The position numbers and the translations under genes are program-made. A stretch of DNA of 34,354 nt from Pseudomonas sp. LS-2 (GTDB taxonomy: Bacteria > Pseudomonadota > Gammaproteobacteria > Pseudomonadales > Pseudomonadaceae): NCBI RefSeq assembly GCF_003605735.1, contig NZ_QXTJ01000033.1:93940-128293 (forward strand). Direction: 5' to 3'. Shown piece by piece: positions 16,388 to 25,686 of this stretch. The notes under the pieces were generated by a model. The model was not told the origin of the DNA. It made no database searches and worked only from the letters and a program-made list of their open reading frames with translations. The number at the start of each line of letters is the position of its first letter. The first letter of the stretch is position 1.

Positions 16388-16463
16388 CTCATGTAGACGA
16401 TTTGCGCATGTGGATGATTTGCGCACGTAGATGATTGCGCATGTAGACGATTTGCTCATGTAG
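16388..16463. repeat. 17-bp tandem repeat, about 4.5 units, fused to a REP
   Basis: Units of consensus CKCATGTAGACGATTTG: 16388-16404, 16405-16421, 16422-16437 (one base short), 16438-16454 and the partial 16455-16463. The final partial unit runs straight into the TGTAGCAG edge of the REP that begins at 16459, so unit and REP end share the bases TGTAG. Confidence 0.88.
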
Positions 16464-16526
16464 CAGCACGGCTTGCCGGCGGTGGCGTCCGTGAGATCCA
16501 CACCGCCGGCAAGCCGTGCTGCTACA
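16459..16526. repeat. REP palindrome pair, family A
   Basis: TGTAGCAGCACGGCTTGCCG and its exact inverse complement at the right end, around a variable centre. Continuous on the left with the 17-bp tandem repeat. Confidence 0.92.
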
Positions 16527-16619
16527 GACAGGTCATGAAGCGTTCAGCCCAGGTTCAGTACTAACCCTCAGGACAGGGGCCTATAGTGGGCAAATGTTTA
16601 TTGCCTTCAGGTACCTGTC

Positions 16620-17180
16620 ATGCCGGTTGCACCGCCCGAATCCATCACGCCTGACACCCCTCCTTCAGCCCAGCCCGAGAAAGTCGACCACCTGCGTTTT
16701 CATAAAGGCCATGCGCACCTGGCTCCGACCTTCGGCAACGACGCCTTTGCCTTGAAGGCCGAAGCGTTCGCGCGGTTTTTCGGCACACCCACGTTCCTCG
16801 GGGCGCAAACCCTGATCGTGCTGTTGTGGGTCGGCGCCAACCTGACGGGGCTGGTGAAGTTCGACGTCTATCCGTTCATCCTGCTCAATCTGGCATTCAG
16901 TCTGCAATCGGCCTACGCCGCGCCTCTGATCCTGCTGGCCCAGACCCGTCAGGCCGCCCGTGACAAGGCCAGTTCCGATGCCGACGCACAACATCGCGAA
17001 GCGCTCGCCGTCGCCAACGAAGAACGGATGTCACGCGCAGCCCAGAACACCGCGCAGATGCTCGAACTACTGGAACAGAACACGCGACTGACAGAAATGA
17101 CCAAGGTGCTGACCGAACGCGTTGAAGCATTGACCGCAGACATGCACAAACATTTTGTGAAGAAGGATGGGCATGTCTGA
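16620..17180 (+). CDS. DUF1003 inner-membrane protein
   Basis: 186-residue DUF1003 protein. Family block: ARFFGTPTFLGAQTLIVLLW (about 51-70), GLVKFDVYPFILLNLAFSLQ (about 77-96), then AAPLILLAQTRQAARDK. Two transmembrane helices at about 58-78 and 84-106, followed by a C-terminal coiled coil of about 75 residues with heptad-like LLEQNTRLTEMTKVLTERVE. N-terminal residues 1-35 are a Pro-rich tail. The function of DUF1003 proteins is unknown. ATG 16620 follows TCAGGTACCTGTC, a weak site. No evident operon partner. Confidence 0.87.
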   Translation: MPVAPPESITPDTPPSAQPEKVDHLRFHKGHAHLAPTFGNDAFALKAEAFARFFGTPTFLGAQTLIVLLWVGANLTGLVKFDVYPFILLNLAFSLQSAYAAPLILLAQTRQAARDKASSDADAQHREALAVANEERMSRAAQNTAQMLELLEQNTRLTEMTKVLTERVEALTADMHKHFVKKDGHV

Positions 17181-17344
17181 GGCAATCGCAATGAGATTCT
17201 GCCTCTGCGGCCAGGCTTGATCTGACCTACCGAACAATTTGGGCACTGTCTGGACATTTATGGTATTGCGGTCGTCATGGAAGGGCGGGATTATGACCGT
17301 AATTTTCCGACACACCGTCGGACCTCTCCCGGAGCGACTGCCCC

Positions 17345-17884
17345 ATGCAAAGCACCTCACGCGAAGAAACCCTGGCTCTCTGGCAAGCTCAGGAACAAGA
17401 AATGCGCGCTCGACTGGGCAAGGCTGGCAGCATGAATCTGATGGACGTCGCGCAGCTGACGCCGCAGGCGTTTTTCGACGGTATAGGTAATGGCCTCTAT
17501 CCACACCCACCGATTGGCGAATTGATGGATTTCGTCCCCATTGAGTGGACGCCCGGACGCTTCATCTTTCAAGGCACACCCGGCCCACAGCATTACAACC
17601 CGCTGGGGACGGTGCACGGCGGCTACGCCGCAACGCTGCTGGACTCATGCATGGGTTGCTCGATTCATACCCAACTGCAAAAAGGCCAGGGCTACACCAC
17701 CCTTGATCTGCGCATCAGTTACATCCGCGCCCTGAGCAACAAGACCGGCCCGATTCGCGCCGAGGGCACGGTGGTGCATGTCGGGCGCTCCACGGCATTG
17801 GCCGAGGGCAGGATCTACGACGCCGATGGCCGTCTTTACGCGACGGGAACCACGACCTGCATGATTCTGGACATGAATCGCTGA
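17345..17884 (+). CDS. PaaI-type hotdog-fold thioesterase
   Basis: 179-residue cytosolic acyl-CoA thioesterase of the PaaI/YdiI group. The core motif NPLGTVHGGYAATLLDSCMG (about 82-101) carries the HGG and the acidic catalytic position (Asp97). The second half has the TTLDLRISYIRALS strand and VVHVGRSTALAEGRIYDADG typical of the fold. The about 55-residue N-terminal extension before the hotdog domain is common in this subgroup. ATG 17345 has CGGAG about 10 bases upstream. It is monocistronic and followed by a REP of the third family. The substrate is unknown. Confidence 0.87.
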   Translation: MQSTSREETLALWQAQEQEMRARLGKAGSMNLMDVAQLTPQAFFDGIGNGLYPHPPIGELMDFVPIEWTPGRFIFQGTPGPQHYNPLGTVHGGYAATLLDSCMGCSIHTQLQKGQGYTTLDLRISYIRALSNKTGPIRAEGTVVHVGRSTALAEGRIYDADGRLYATGTTTCMILDMNR

Positions 17885-17908
17885 TTTGAGAGCATATGAC
17901 GCACCGCT

Positions 17909-17970
17909 TCGCGAGCAAGCCCACGCCTACAGAGGCGCGCAATTATCTGTAGGCGTGAGCTTGCTCGCGA
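17909..17970. repeat. REP palindrome pair, family C
   Basis: TCGCGAGCAAGC..CACGCCTACA (17909-17931) faces TGTAGGCGTGAGCTTGCTCGCGA's complement side (17948-17970). It is the only complete member of this third REP family here. A solitary eroded half lies at about 30963-30987. Confidence 0.9.
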
Positions 17971-18122
17971 TAGCCGGCCCAAGTACGCCACCGATGCTGT
18001 GGCCCTGACACCCCATTCGTGATCTCCAATCAAAACTCCCTTTCCGATTGCCCGGTTTTTCCACAGTGAACGAAACCGGATACTGGGCCTCAGACTTTCT
18101 CACTGTCCAACGGAGTATCCCC

Positions 18123-18926
18123 ATGACTGTTCCTGCATTTGGCCTGGGCACCTTTCGCCTGAAAGATCAGACCGTCATCGATTCGGTCAGCAACGGCCTT
18201 GAACTGGGCTACCGCGTCATCGACACCGCGCAGATCTACGGCAACGAAGCCGAGGTCGGCCAAGCCATCGCGCACAGCGGTGTGCCCCGTGACGAGTTGT
18301 TCATCACCACCAAAATCTGGACCGACAACTACGCCGCCGACAAGCTGATCCCCAGCCTCAAGGAAAGCCTGTCGAAACTCAAAACCGACTACGTCGACCT
18401 GACCCTGATCCACTGGCCGTCGCCGCAGGGCAAGGTGCCCGTCGCCGAATTCATGGGCGCCTTGCTGGAAGCCAGACAACAGGGTCTGACCCGCGAGATC
18501 GGCGTGTCCAACTTCACCGTGGCGCTGATGAAAGAAGCCATCGAGGCGGTGGGGGCAGAGAACATCGCCACCAATCAGATCGAACTGCACCCGTACCTGC
18601 AAAACCGCACCGTGGCTGACTTCGCCCAACAGCAGGGCATCAAGATCACGTCGTACATGACGCTGGCTTACGGTGAAGTGCTGAAGGATCCGGTGATCCA
18701 GCAGATCGCCGAGCGCCACAACGCAACGCCGGCGCAGGCGACCCTGGCCTGGGCAATGCAACTGGGCTACGCGGTGATTCCTTCGTCGACCAAGCGCGAG
18801 AACCTGGAAAGCAATCTCAAGGCGGTCGACCTCAAGCTCAGCAACGAAGACATGGCGCAGATCGCCCGACTGGATCGCGGCCATCGCCTGACCAGTCCGG
18901 CGAGCCTGGCGCCGCAGTGGGATTGA
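18123..18926 (+). CDS. dkgB: Aldo/keto reductase, DkgB (2,5-diketo-D-gluconate reductase B) type
   Basis: NADPH-dependent carbonyl reductase, 267 residues, TIM-barrel AKR. Catalytic tetrad seen: Asp34 and Tyr39 ([11 protein letters not shown]), Lys64 (ITTKIW) and His97 (LIHWPS). The AKR signature GVSNFT is near 138-143, and the NADP-phosphate-binding segment [14 protein letters not shown] is near 218-231. The start at 18123 ([11 protein letters not shown]) matches DkgB/YafB-like enzymes. An in-frame ATG at 18048 would add 25 unrelated residues. In vivo substrates are probably methylglyoxal-type and other small aldehydes (family knowledge). Followed by a triple REP array. Confidence 0.9.
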   Translation: MTVPAFGLGTFRLKDQTVIDSVSNGLELGYRVIDTAQIYGNEAEVGQAIAHSGVPRDELFITTKIWTDNYAADKLIPSLKESLSKLKTDYVDLTLIHWPSPQGKVPVAEFMGALLEARQQGLTREIGVSNFTVALMKEAIEAVGAENIATNQIELHPYLQNRTVADFAQQQGIKITSYMTLAYGEVLKDPVIQQIAERHNATPAQATLAWAMQLGYAVIPSSTKRENLESNLKAVDLKLSNEDMAQIARLDRGHRLTSPASLAPQWD

Positions 18927-18956
18927 TCGCCTCGATTCAACAGCTGATCAAATTCC

Positions 18957-19024
18957 TGTAGCAATCCGGCTTGCCGGTGGTCGCGACTTCAAGAACGCTA
19001 CCGCCGGCAAGCCGTGCTGCTACA
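18957..19024. repeat. REP palindrome pair, family A (first of a cluster)
   Basis: Left end TGTAGCAATCCGGCTTGCCG, right end CGGCAAGCCGTGCTGCTACA. The right arm plus centre is duplicated immediately downstream. Confidence 0.9.
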
Positions 19025-19046
19025 GAGGCGCACGTTGTGAAAGGAC

Positions 19047-19092
19047 GGTCGCGACCTGAAGAACGCCACCGCCGGCAAGCCGTGCTGCTACA
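19047..19092. repeat. Extra REP half, direct duplication of the preceding right arm
   Basis: GGTCGCGACCTGAAGAACGC through to GCTGCTACA repeats 18979-19024 with few changes, giving three REP arms 68 bases apart in the last two. It suggests a local tandem duplication of centre plus right arm. Confidence 0.85.
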
Positions 19093-19435
19093 GAGGTTCG
19101 CTGGTGTTCATCACCCAGGGAACAGACCTTGGAGCGACTCGATCCACGCCCCGTAACAATGCACCCGAACCATAATCAGGCATCTACGTAACATCCCCGA
19201 ATAATTGGTTCACCTATCCCCCGAACCAATCACACCTCTTCCTGCGAACCAAGCTTGTGAACCTTTGGCGATTGGCCCAAAGGGCCTGAACCGCTGGCTT
19301 GAGCGTATCTACAACACACCTTTATCCCTTGAACCAATTTCCATTGGCATCGCTATTGCACTCTCGGTTGCATCGTCGCCAGCAGCTCAACCCTGTCAGC
19401 GGCACCTGTTTTTCATCCCGTCACGAGAGACCAAG
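19093..19435 (+). promoter_or_regulatory. GntR-operon leader with a cluster of GAACCAAT-type motifs
   Basis: No gene is evident here. The stretch carries GAACCATAAT (19167-19176), ATTGGTTC on the plus strand (19204-19211), GAACCAAT (19223-19230), GAACCAAG (19246-19253) and GAACCAAT (19331-19338), plus weaker GAACC at 19259 and 19288. 19204-19230 is an inverted pair, and CCAAT-TTCC-ATTGG (19334-19347) is a short palindrome. The first inverted site also reads as ATnGGTnnACCnAT (19204-19217), similar in shape to FadR/GntR operators. Binding by the adjacent regulator is inference. Confidence 0.55.
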
Positions 19436-20173
19436 ATGGAAAAGTTCGAGACCGACGCACCTCACGACAACTCGTCGAAAATGGCGTTGGATGCCCTGCG
19501 CCAGATGGTGGCGCAACAGGCGGCGTTTCCCCAGCGGGCGTTGCCTACCGAGCGTGAACTGGCGGTGGATTTTGGTGTAAGTCGCCGAGCCATCCGCCGC
19601 GCGCTCGCCGTGCTCGAAGCCGAAGGCCAGATCTGGCGCCGACAAGGCAAAGGCACGTTCGTGGGCCCGACCCCACCCAGCGCGGCGATGAGTTTCGCCA
19701 AGTTGTCGAGCCGGACCAATTTCAGCGAAGTCATGGAAGCACGGCTGTACCTGGAACCGGCCCTCGCCTCACTGGCCGCACTGCGCGCCAACGGCGAACA
19801 GATGGCGATCCTGCGCCGCCTCGCCGAGCGCACCGAGCGCCAGCAGCACGCGACCGAGATCGACGCCGAAGGCATCGAGCTCTGGGACAGCGCGCTGCAT
19901 CGCGGTATCGCCGAAGCCGCAGGCAACCGCTTGATGCTGGATATCTTCGAAATGCTCGACGCGATTCGACTCGACCCCGCCTGGCGAGACCTGCGCCAAC
20001 GCGCCCGCAACGCCGACAGGCTGGACACCTACAGCCACGACCACGACGACATCGTCAGCGCCATCGAAACCCGTGACCCGGTCAAGGCCGCCACTGCCAT
20101 GCGCGGTCACCTGCGCGCCTTGCAGCAAGCCCTCGATCACGTCATTCAACAAGACCTTGAGGCCAGCGTATGA
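19436..20173 (+). CDS. GntR-family regulator, FadR subfamily
   Basis: 245-residue one-component regulator. N-terminal wHTH at about 15-77: LPTERELAVDFGVSRRAIRR, EAEGQIWRRQGKGTFVG. The C-terminal FCD ligand domain has the expected metal set Asp151, His155, His203 (or 201) and His225. It starts at ATG 19436 (MEKFETD). An in-frame ATG at 19205 would add 77 residues of low-quality sequence running through the motif cluster and is rejected. The stop overlaps the next ATG by four bases (ATGA), tying it to the ABC operon it probably controls. The effector is likely a carboxylate released from the transported substrate (inference). Confidence 0.92.
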   Translation: MEKFETDAPHDNSSKMALDALRQMVAQQAAFPQRALPTERELAVDFGVSRRAIRRALAVLEAEGQIWRRQGKGTFVGPTPPSAAMSFAKLSSRTNFSEVMEARLYLEPALASLAALRANGEQMAILRRLAERTERQQHATEIDAEGIELWDSALHRGIAEAAGNRLMLDIFEMLDAIRLDPAWRDLRQRARNADRLDTYSHDHDDIVSAIETRDPVKAATAMRGHLRALQQALDHVIQQDLEASV

Positions 20174-21177
20174 GCGACACCCCTCGCGATCAGCAACGCG
20201 CAGTACTGAGCGTCAGCGACCTCACCGTGCGCTTCAAGGATGCGCCGGCCAATGTGGTCGACGGCGTGTCCTTTTCCATTGAGGCGGGCAAGACCCTGGC
20301 CATCGTCGGCGAGTCCGGTTGCGGCAAGAGCGTGACGTCCATGGCCATGATGGGCCTGCTGCCCGACACCGCCAAAGTCCAGGCCAGCGCTTCAAGCCTG
20401 CTCGACGAACCGCTGTTGGGGATGTCCGATGAGCGTCTGCTGGACGTGCGCGGCAATCGCATGGCGATGATCTTTCAGGAGCCGATGACCTCGCTCAACC
20501 CGGTGTTCACCATCGGCGAGCAGATCGCCGAAAGCGTGATGCGCCATCAGGGCGTGTCTGCCAACGCTGCCCGAAAACGCGCTCTGGAAATGCTGGAAAA
20601 GGTCCGCGTGCCCGATGCGCTTCAGCGTCTGGACGCCTATCCCCACGAACTTTCCGGTGGCATGCGCCAGCGCGCAATGATCGCCATGGCCCTGGCCAAC
20701 GACCCGGCATTGATCATCGCCGACGAGCCGACCACCGCGCTGGACGTGACGATTCAGGCGCAGATCCTGTCGCTGGTCGCCAGCCTTCAGGCCGAGACCG
20801 GCACCTCGATGATTCTCATCACCCATGACCTCGGCGTGGTGGCGGAAGTCGCCGACGAGGTCATGGTGATGTACGCCGGACGCGTCGTCGAAAGCGGTTC
20901 GGTGAAGACGCTGTTTGACGATCCGCAGCATCCCTACACCATCGGCCTGATGGGGTCGATGCCCTCGGTGGGGCCACGCGAAGGGCGTCTGGCGACGATC
21001 AATGGTCGCGTCCCGACACCCGCAGAAATGCCCAGCGGTTGCCGCTTTGCCAGCCGTTGCCCGTTCGTCATCGGCGCCTGTCACGGCGCTCGCCCGCCCC
21101 TGCTGGAACTCTCCGAAGGCCACTTCGCCGCGTGCATTCGAGCGCCACTGGAACAGCATCTGGGAGCCAGCGCATGA
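20170..21177 (+). CDS. Peptide-type ABC importer ATPase 1 (DppD/OppD-like)
   Basis: 335-residue ATPase of the oligopeptide/dipeptide/glutathione/nickel importer family; couples ATP hydrolysis to transport at the inner membrane. Walker A GESGCGKS 47-54, Q-loop [10 protein letters not shown] 102-111, signature LSGGMRQR 161-168, Walker B LIIADEP 181-187 and H-loop THD near 211. The C-terminal OppD-type domain has [11 protein letters not shown] plus further Cys (four in total). In DppD-type subunits this region can hold an iron-sulphur cluster (family knowledge). The 4-base overlap with both the GntR gene and the next ATPase gene indicates translational coupling. Confidence 0.95.
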   Translation: MSDTPRDQQRAVLSVSDLTVRFKDAPANVVDGVSFSIEAGKTLAIVGESGCGKSVTSMAMMGLLPDTAKVQASASSLLDEPLLGMSDERLLDVRGNRMAMIFQEPMTSLNPVFTIGEQIAESVMRHQGVSANAARKRALEMLEKVRVPDALQRLDAYPHELSGGMRQRAMIAMALANDPALIIADEPTTALDVTIQAQILSLVASLQAETGTSMILITHDLGVVAEVADEVMVMYAGRVVESGSVKTLFDDPQHPYTIGLMGSMPSVGPREGRLATINGRVPTPAEMPSGCRFASRCPFVIGACHGARPPLLELSEGHFAACIRAPLEQHLGASA

Positions 21178-22295
21178 ACCTGTCGCAGAACAACATCGTC
21201 GACGCAGCCGGACTGGAAAAACCGATTCTGGAAAGCATCGCCGTCAGCAAACATTTCCACAGCGAAGCAGGCCTGTTCCAGCGCAAGAAGCCGCCGGTGC
21301 AGGCGGTCAACGAAGTCTCGCTGGCGGTCCGTCGCGGCGAAACACTGGCGTTAGTCGGCGAGTCGGGCTCCGGGAAATCGACCCTGGGCCGCGTGCTGCT
21401 GAACCTGCTCAAACCCACCGCTGGCGACGTCATCTATGAAGGACGCAATCTGGGCAATCTGCCCGCCGACAAACTGCGTCAGGTGCGCCGCGATCTGCAG
21501 ATCATCTTTCAGGACCCCTTCGCGTCGCTGAACCCGCGCATGAGTGTGGAATCGATCATTGGCGAGCCGATCTGGCTGCACCGAGACGACAGCCGCAGCG
21601 CGCGTCAGGACAAGGTCGCCGAACTGCTGCGCACGGTTGGCCTGGCGCCGGAGCATGGCAGTCGCTTCCCCCACGAGTTTTCCGGCGGCCAGCGCCAGCG
21701 CATCGGCATCGCTCGTGCCCTGGCCTCTGAGCCAAGGCTGATCCTCGGCGACGAACCGGTGTCGGCGCTGGACGTGTCGGTGCAGGCGCAGGTGGTCAAC
21801 CTGCTGGAAGACCTCAAGCATCAGTTCGGCCTGACCCTGTTGATCGTCGCCCACGGCTTGGCGGTAATCAGGCACATGAGCGACCGAGTGGCCGTGATGT
21901 ACCTCGGCGAAATCGTCGAACTGGCACCGGTCAACGCGCTGTTCGAGACGCCGTTTCATCCCTACACCCAGGCGCTGATGGCGGCGGTACCGGTCAGCCA
22001 TCCGGATTTGCGTCGCCCTCGCCCGCTGCTCGGCGGCGACATGCCAAGCCCGAGCAAGCCGCCGTCTGGCTGCCGCTTTCATACCCGTTGCCCGCACGCC
22101 AAACCGCTGTGCCGCGAGCTGAAACCGACGTTCGAAACCGTCGAACCGGGACGTCAGGTCGCCTGCCATTACTGGCGTGAAATCGCCAACGCCGGCGCCG
22201 GCTCGCTGATCGTGCCAACGCCCAGCGCCGCCTACAGCCAACGCCTGAATCTGTTCAAAAGCCATCAAGCCCTTTCTCTGGAGAGCCAGCCATGA
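21174..22295 (+). CDS. Peptide-type ABC importer ATPase 2 (DppF/OppF-like)
   Basis: 373-residue partner ATPase. It starts at ATG 21174 within the ATGA overlap; the longer open frame from 21039 is an artefact. Walker A GESGSGKS near 62-69, Q-loop [13 protein letters not shown] near 113-125, signature FSGGQRQR near 172-179 and Walker B LILGDEP near 192-198. The C-terminal four-Cys segment ([16 protein letters not shown], then VACH) parallels ATPase 1. The about 40-residue C-terminal tail beyond the usual DppF end is Ser/Ala-rich and unassigned. Overlaps the binding-protein start by 4 bases. Confidence 0.95.
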   Translation: MNLSQNNIVDAAGLEKPILESIAVSKHFHSEAGLFQRKKPPVQAVNEVSLAVRRGETLALVGESGSGKSTLGRVLLNLLKPTAGDVIYEGRNLGNLPADKLRQVRRDLQIIFQDPFASLNPRMSVESIIGEPIWLHRDDSRSARQDKVAELLRTVGLAPEHGSRFPHEFSGGQRQRIGIARALASEPRLILGDEPVSALDVSVQAQVVNLLEDLKHQFGLTLLIVAHGLAVIRHMSDRVAVMYLGEIVELAPVNALFETPFHPYTQALMAAVPVSHPDLRRPRPLLGGDMPSPSKPPSGCRFHTRCPHAKPLCRELKPTFETVEPGRQVACHYWREIANAGAGSLIVPTPSAAYSQRLNLFKSHQALSLESQP

Positions 22296-23791
22296 AGTTC
22301 GCCCACCTGATGACAACCACGTTGTTGCTGCTCGCTGCGAATGCTGCTGTCGCTGAAACCACCCTGCGCATCGGCATTCAGGACGATCCTGACGTACTCG
22401 ACCCGCATCGTTCGCGCACCTACTCGGGGCGTCTGGTGTACACCGCCCTGTGCGACAAGCTGGTAGACATCAACCCGGACCTGACCTACGTACCGCAACT
22501 GGCCACGGCCTGGAACTGGAGCGAAGACGGCAAGACCCTGACCATGACCCTGCGCGAGGGCGTGACCTTCCACGATGGCGAAGCCTTCGACGCCGCCGCC
22601 GTGAAGTTCAACCTGGACCGCGCCCGCACCCTGCCCGACTCGCTGCGCAAGAGCGAACTGTCGTCAGTGGAAAGTGTGGATGTGATCGACGCGAAAACCG
22701 TAGCGATCAAGGTCAAGCAGCCTGACGCCACGCTGATTTCGCAGCTGTCCGACCGCGCCGGAATGATGCTCGCACCCAAGGCGTCCGCCACTGATGTCGG
22801 CTCGAAACCGGTGTGCTCCGGCCCGTACAAATTCGTCCAGCGCGTGCAGCAGGATCGCATTGTGCTCGAGCGTTTCGACAACTACTGGAACAAGCAGGCG
22901 TACCACTTCGACAAGGTGATTTTCCTGCCCATTCCGGATACCTCGGTGCGTCTGGCGAACCTGCGTTCCGGTGATCTGGACATCATCGAGCGCGTGGCGC
23001 CGACCGACGTGAAGACCGCCAAGGCCGACAGCCATGTGCAGGTGTTCAGCACCCCTGGCCTGGGTTACATGCAACTGATGTACAACACCAACAACGGTGA
23101 TAAAGCCAACAACCCACTGGGCCAGGACAAGCGAGTGCGCAAGGCGTTCGAGCTGGCCATCGACCGCGACGCAATCAATCAGGTGGTGTTCGAAGGTCTG
23201 TATGCACCGAGCGCGCAGCCATTCCCGAAAAACAGCCCGTACTACGACAAGTCCCTGCCGCTGCCAGCGCGAGACGTTGAAGCGAGCAAGAAGCTGCTGG
23301 CCGAAGCAGGCGTGAAAACGCCGGTCAATGTCGAGCTGAAAGTCGCCAACAACCCCATCGCGCAGCAGGTCGGTCAGATCATTCAGGCCATGGCCGAAGA
23401 AGCCGGTTTCAAGGTCAACCTGATCGCCACCGAATACGCCACGCTGCTCAGCGAACAACAGGCAGGTAATTTCCAGATCGGCATGAGCGCCTGGTCCGGT
23501 CGGCCTGATCCGGATGGCGACATCCACCAGTTCGTGACCTGCAAGGGCGGTCAGAACGACGGTCACTTCTGTGACCCGAAACTCGACGAACTGCTGAACA
23601 AGGCACGCACTGTCAACGACCAGGCGCAGCGTCAGGCGCTGTATTTCGAAGCCCTGCGCCTGCTCGCCGACGACGTGCCGACCAGCTACCTGTATTTCGA
23701 TCCGCGAATCATCGCCATGCGCAGCAACCTGACCGGTTTCGTGCCCAACCCCGATGGTTTGATTCGCCTGAACAACGTCGCCTTCAAATGA
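22292..23791 (+). CDS. Periplasmic substrate-binding protein, SBP_bac_5 (peptide/opine/nickel) family
   Basis: 499-residue family 5 solute-binding protein. Signal peptide MKFAHLM followed by a Leu/Ala core, cleavage after AAVA (about residue 21). The mature start [18 protein letters not shown] is characteristic. Also seen: [41 protein letters not shown] and the [21 protein letters not shown] ligand-loop region. No lipobox Cys, so it is a soluble periplasmic protein. Two cysteines (TCKGG and HFCDP) could pair near the domain interface. The ligand is undetermined; GsiB-, DppA- and opine-binding proteins share this fold. Followed by a 43-base gap before the permeases. Confidence 0.95.
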   Translation: MKFAHLMTTTLLLLAANAAVAETTLRIGIQDDPDVLDPHRSRTYSGRLVYTALCDKLVDINPDLTYVPQLATAWNWSEDGKTLTMTLREGVTFHDGEAFDAAAVKFNLDRARTLPDSLRKSELSSVESVDVIDAKTVAIKVKQPDATLISQLSDRAGMMLAPKASATDVGSKPVCSGPYKFVQRVQQDRIVLERFDNYWNKQAYHFDKVIFLPIPDTSVRLANLRSGDLDIIERVAPTDVKTAKADSHVQVFSTPGLGYMQLMYNTNNGDKANNPLGQDKRVRKAFELAIDRDAINQVVFEGLYAPSAQPFPKNSPYYDKSLPLPARDVEASKKLLAEAGVKTPVNVELKVANNPIAQQVGQIIQAMAEEAGFKVNLIATEYATLLSEQQAGNFQIGMSAWSGRPDPDGDIHQFVTCKGGQNDGHFCDPKLDELLNKARTVNDQAQRQALYFEALRLLADDVPTSYLYFDPRIIAMRSNLTGFVPNPDGLIRLNNVAFK

Positions 23792-23834
23792 TCACGGCCC
23801 CTGTGGATAACCGTTCGGGCTGCGAGGAATCGCC

Positions 23835-24779
23835 ATGTTGATTTTCATTCTGCGACGCCTGCTCAGCGCCATTCCGACGTTGATCCTGGTCTCGTTGTTC
23901 GTCTTCACCCTGCAAAAGCTGTTGCCGGGCGATCCGGTGCAGGCCATGGCAGGCGAAGAGCGCGACCCGGCGGTGATGGAATACCTGCGCGAGAAATACC
24001 GGCTCAACGATCCAGTGCCACTGCAGTACGTCCATTGGGTCGGCAACGTGTTGCAAGGTGACTTCGGCACCTCGCTGCGCACTGAGCAACCGGTGACCAC
24101 GCTGCTGGCTTCGAAGCTGCCGGTAACCATCGAACTGGCGGTGCTGGCGTTGATCATCGCGCTGCTGATCGGCATTCCCACCGGGGTGATTTCCGCCGTG
24201 CGCAAAGGCACGGCCACCGATTACGCCGCCAACGTGTTTGCGTTGTCGGGGATTTCCATTCCGCACTTCTGGCTGGGAATTCTGTTGATCATGATCTTCG
24301 CCGTGAAGCTGCAATGGCTGCCGGCGTCGGGCTTCGTGCCTCTGGGTGAGGACGTCGGGCAGAACCTGAAAACCCTGATTCTCCCGGCATTCGTGCTCGG
24401 CGCCGGGTTGTCCGGCGTGCTGATGCGCCATACCCGCAGCGCCATGCTGGAAGTGCTGCGCGCCGACTACGTGCGTACGGCACGGGCCAAGGGTCTGTTC
24501 CCGCGCACGGTGATTCTCAAACATGCGTTGCGCAACGCTCTGATGCCCATCGTCACCCTGACCACGCTGCTGTTCGGCGAACTACTCGGTGGTGCAGTGC
24601 TCACCGAGCAAGTGTTCAGCATTCCCGGCTTCGGCAAGATGATCGTCGATGCCGTGTTCAACCGCGATTACGCCGTGGTCCAGGGCGTGGTGCTGTGCGT
24701 GGCCATCGGCTTTCTGTTGCTGAATCTGCTGGCCGACGTGCTCTATCGCCTGATCAATCCACGTCTGAGGACTGCCTGA
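23835..24779 (+). CDS. Peptide-type ABC importer permease 1 (DppB/OppB-like)
   Basis: 314-residue inner-membrane permease with about six transmembrane helices. The first helix MLIFILRRLLSAIPTLILVS is typical of DppB/GsiC. The N-terminal periplasmic segment carries RYRLNDP-like text (REKYRLNDPVPLQYVHW), and the EAA loop for ATPase contact is DYVRTARAKGLF (near 212-223). ATG 23835 follows GAGGAATCGCC. The stop overlaps the next start as TGATG (24777-24781). Confidence 0.95.
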   Translation: MLIFILRRLLSAIPTLILVSLFVFTLQKLLPGDPVQAMAGEERDPAVMEYLREKYRLNDPVPLQYVHWVGNVLQGDFGTSLRTEQPVTTLLASKLPVTIELAVLALIIALLIGIPTGVISAVRKGTATDYAANVFALSGISIPHFWLGILLIMIFAVKLQWLPASGFVPLGEDVGQNLKTLILPAFVLGAGLSGVLMRHTRSAMLEVLRADYVRTARAKGLFPRTVILKHALRNALMPIVTLTTLLFGELLGGAVLTEQVFSIPGFGKMIVDAVFNRDYAVVQGVVLCVAIGFLLLNLLADVLYRLINPRLRTA

Positions 24780-25663
24780 TGACCTCGATTGCCGTTAACC
24801 CTGCAGTGCCTCACAAAGAGTCGTTGAAGCCGCGCACTCGCTCGCCATTCATGAAGAAATTTCTCGCCAACAAGGGCGCGGTGATCGGCGCCGTGGTGCT
24901 GATCGTGTTCATCCTCGCAGCGCTGCTGGCGCCATGGATTGCCCCTTACGATCCATTGAAAGCCAACTTCCTCGCGGTGCGCAAAGCGCCGTCGATGATG
25001 TATTGGCTGGGCACCGATGAACTGGGGCGCGACCTGTTCTCCCGACTGCTTTGGGGCGCGCGCAGTTCGCTGTTGGCGGGAGGCGTTTCGGTTGCCATTG
25101 CCATGATCATCGGCGTGCCCCTGGGCCTGCTGGCCGGGTACTTCGGCGGCAAGCTCGACGCCGTGATTTCGCGAATCATGGAAGCATTGCTGTCGTGCCC
25201 GTTTCTGGTGTTGGCGATTGCGCTGGGCGCGTTCCTGGGCCCAAGCCTGACCAACGCAATGATCGCCATCGGCCTGTCGGCGATGCCGATATTCTCGCGT
25301 CTGACGCGGGGCCAGGTGCTGGCGATCCGTCACGAAGATTATCTGGAAGGCGCACGCGCCATCGGTCTGCCGAATCGCTGGATCATCCTGCGCTACGTGC
25401 TGCCGAACGTGCTTTCACCACTGGTGGTGCAAGCGACGCTGACCATCGCTTCGGCGATTCTGGCCGAAGCCAGTCTGTCGTTCCTCGGTCTGGGCCAACA
25501 ACCGCCCTCGCCGTCCTGGGGCTCGATGCTCAACACCGCAAAAAACTTCATGGAGCAGGCGCCGTGGATGTCCATCGCGCCGGGCGTGGCGATCTACATC
25601 ACCGTGCTGTGCTTCAACCTGCTGGGCGACGGGCTGCGTGACGCACTCGACCCGAAAAGCTGA
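24779..25663 (+). CDS. Peptide-type ABC importer permease 2 (DppC/OppC-like)
   Basis: 294-residue second permease, starting at ATG 24779 in the TGATG junction; the earlier ATG at 24695 is inside the upstream gene and not preferred. The N-terminal OppC-type domain (helix GAVIGAVVLIVFILAALLAP, then YDPLKANF..LGTDELGRDLFSRLLWGAR) precedes five more helices. The EAA loop DYLEGARAIGLPNRWIILRY is near 188-207. Ends about 23 bases before the GGT-family gene, with no terminator between. Confidence 0.95.
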   Translation: MTSIAVNPAVPHKESLKPRTRSPFMKKFLANKGAVIGAVVLIVFILAALLAPWIAPYDPLKANFLAVRKAPSMMYWLGTDELGRDLFSRLLWGARSSLLAGGVSVAIAMIIGVPLGLLAGYFGGKLDAVISRIMEALLSCPFLVLAIALGAFLGPSLTNAMIAIGLSAMPIFSRLTRGQVLAIRHEDYLEGARAIGLPNRWIILRYVLPNVLSPLVVQATLTIASAILAEASLSFLGLGQQPPSPSWGSMLNTAKNFMEQAPWMSIAPGVAIYITVLCFNLLGDGLRDALDPKS

Positions 25664-25686
25664 TCAACTGCCGAAGAGATAAATTC

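Noticed and set aside
16388..16463. CRISPR array
   Set aside because: Repeats are 17 bases and contiguous with no spacers, and no cas genes are present.
19205..19435. 77-codon N-terminal extension of the GntR regulator
   Set aside because: No ribosome site at 19205, sequence unlike a GntR N-terminus, and it overlaps the repeated GAACCAAT motifs; ATG 19436 fits the family.
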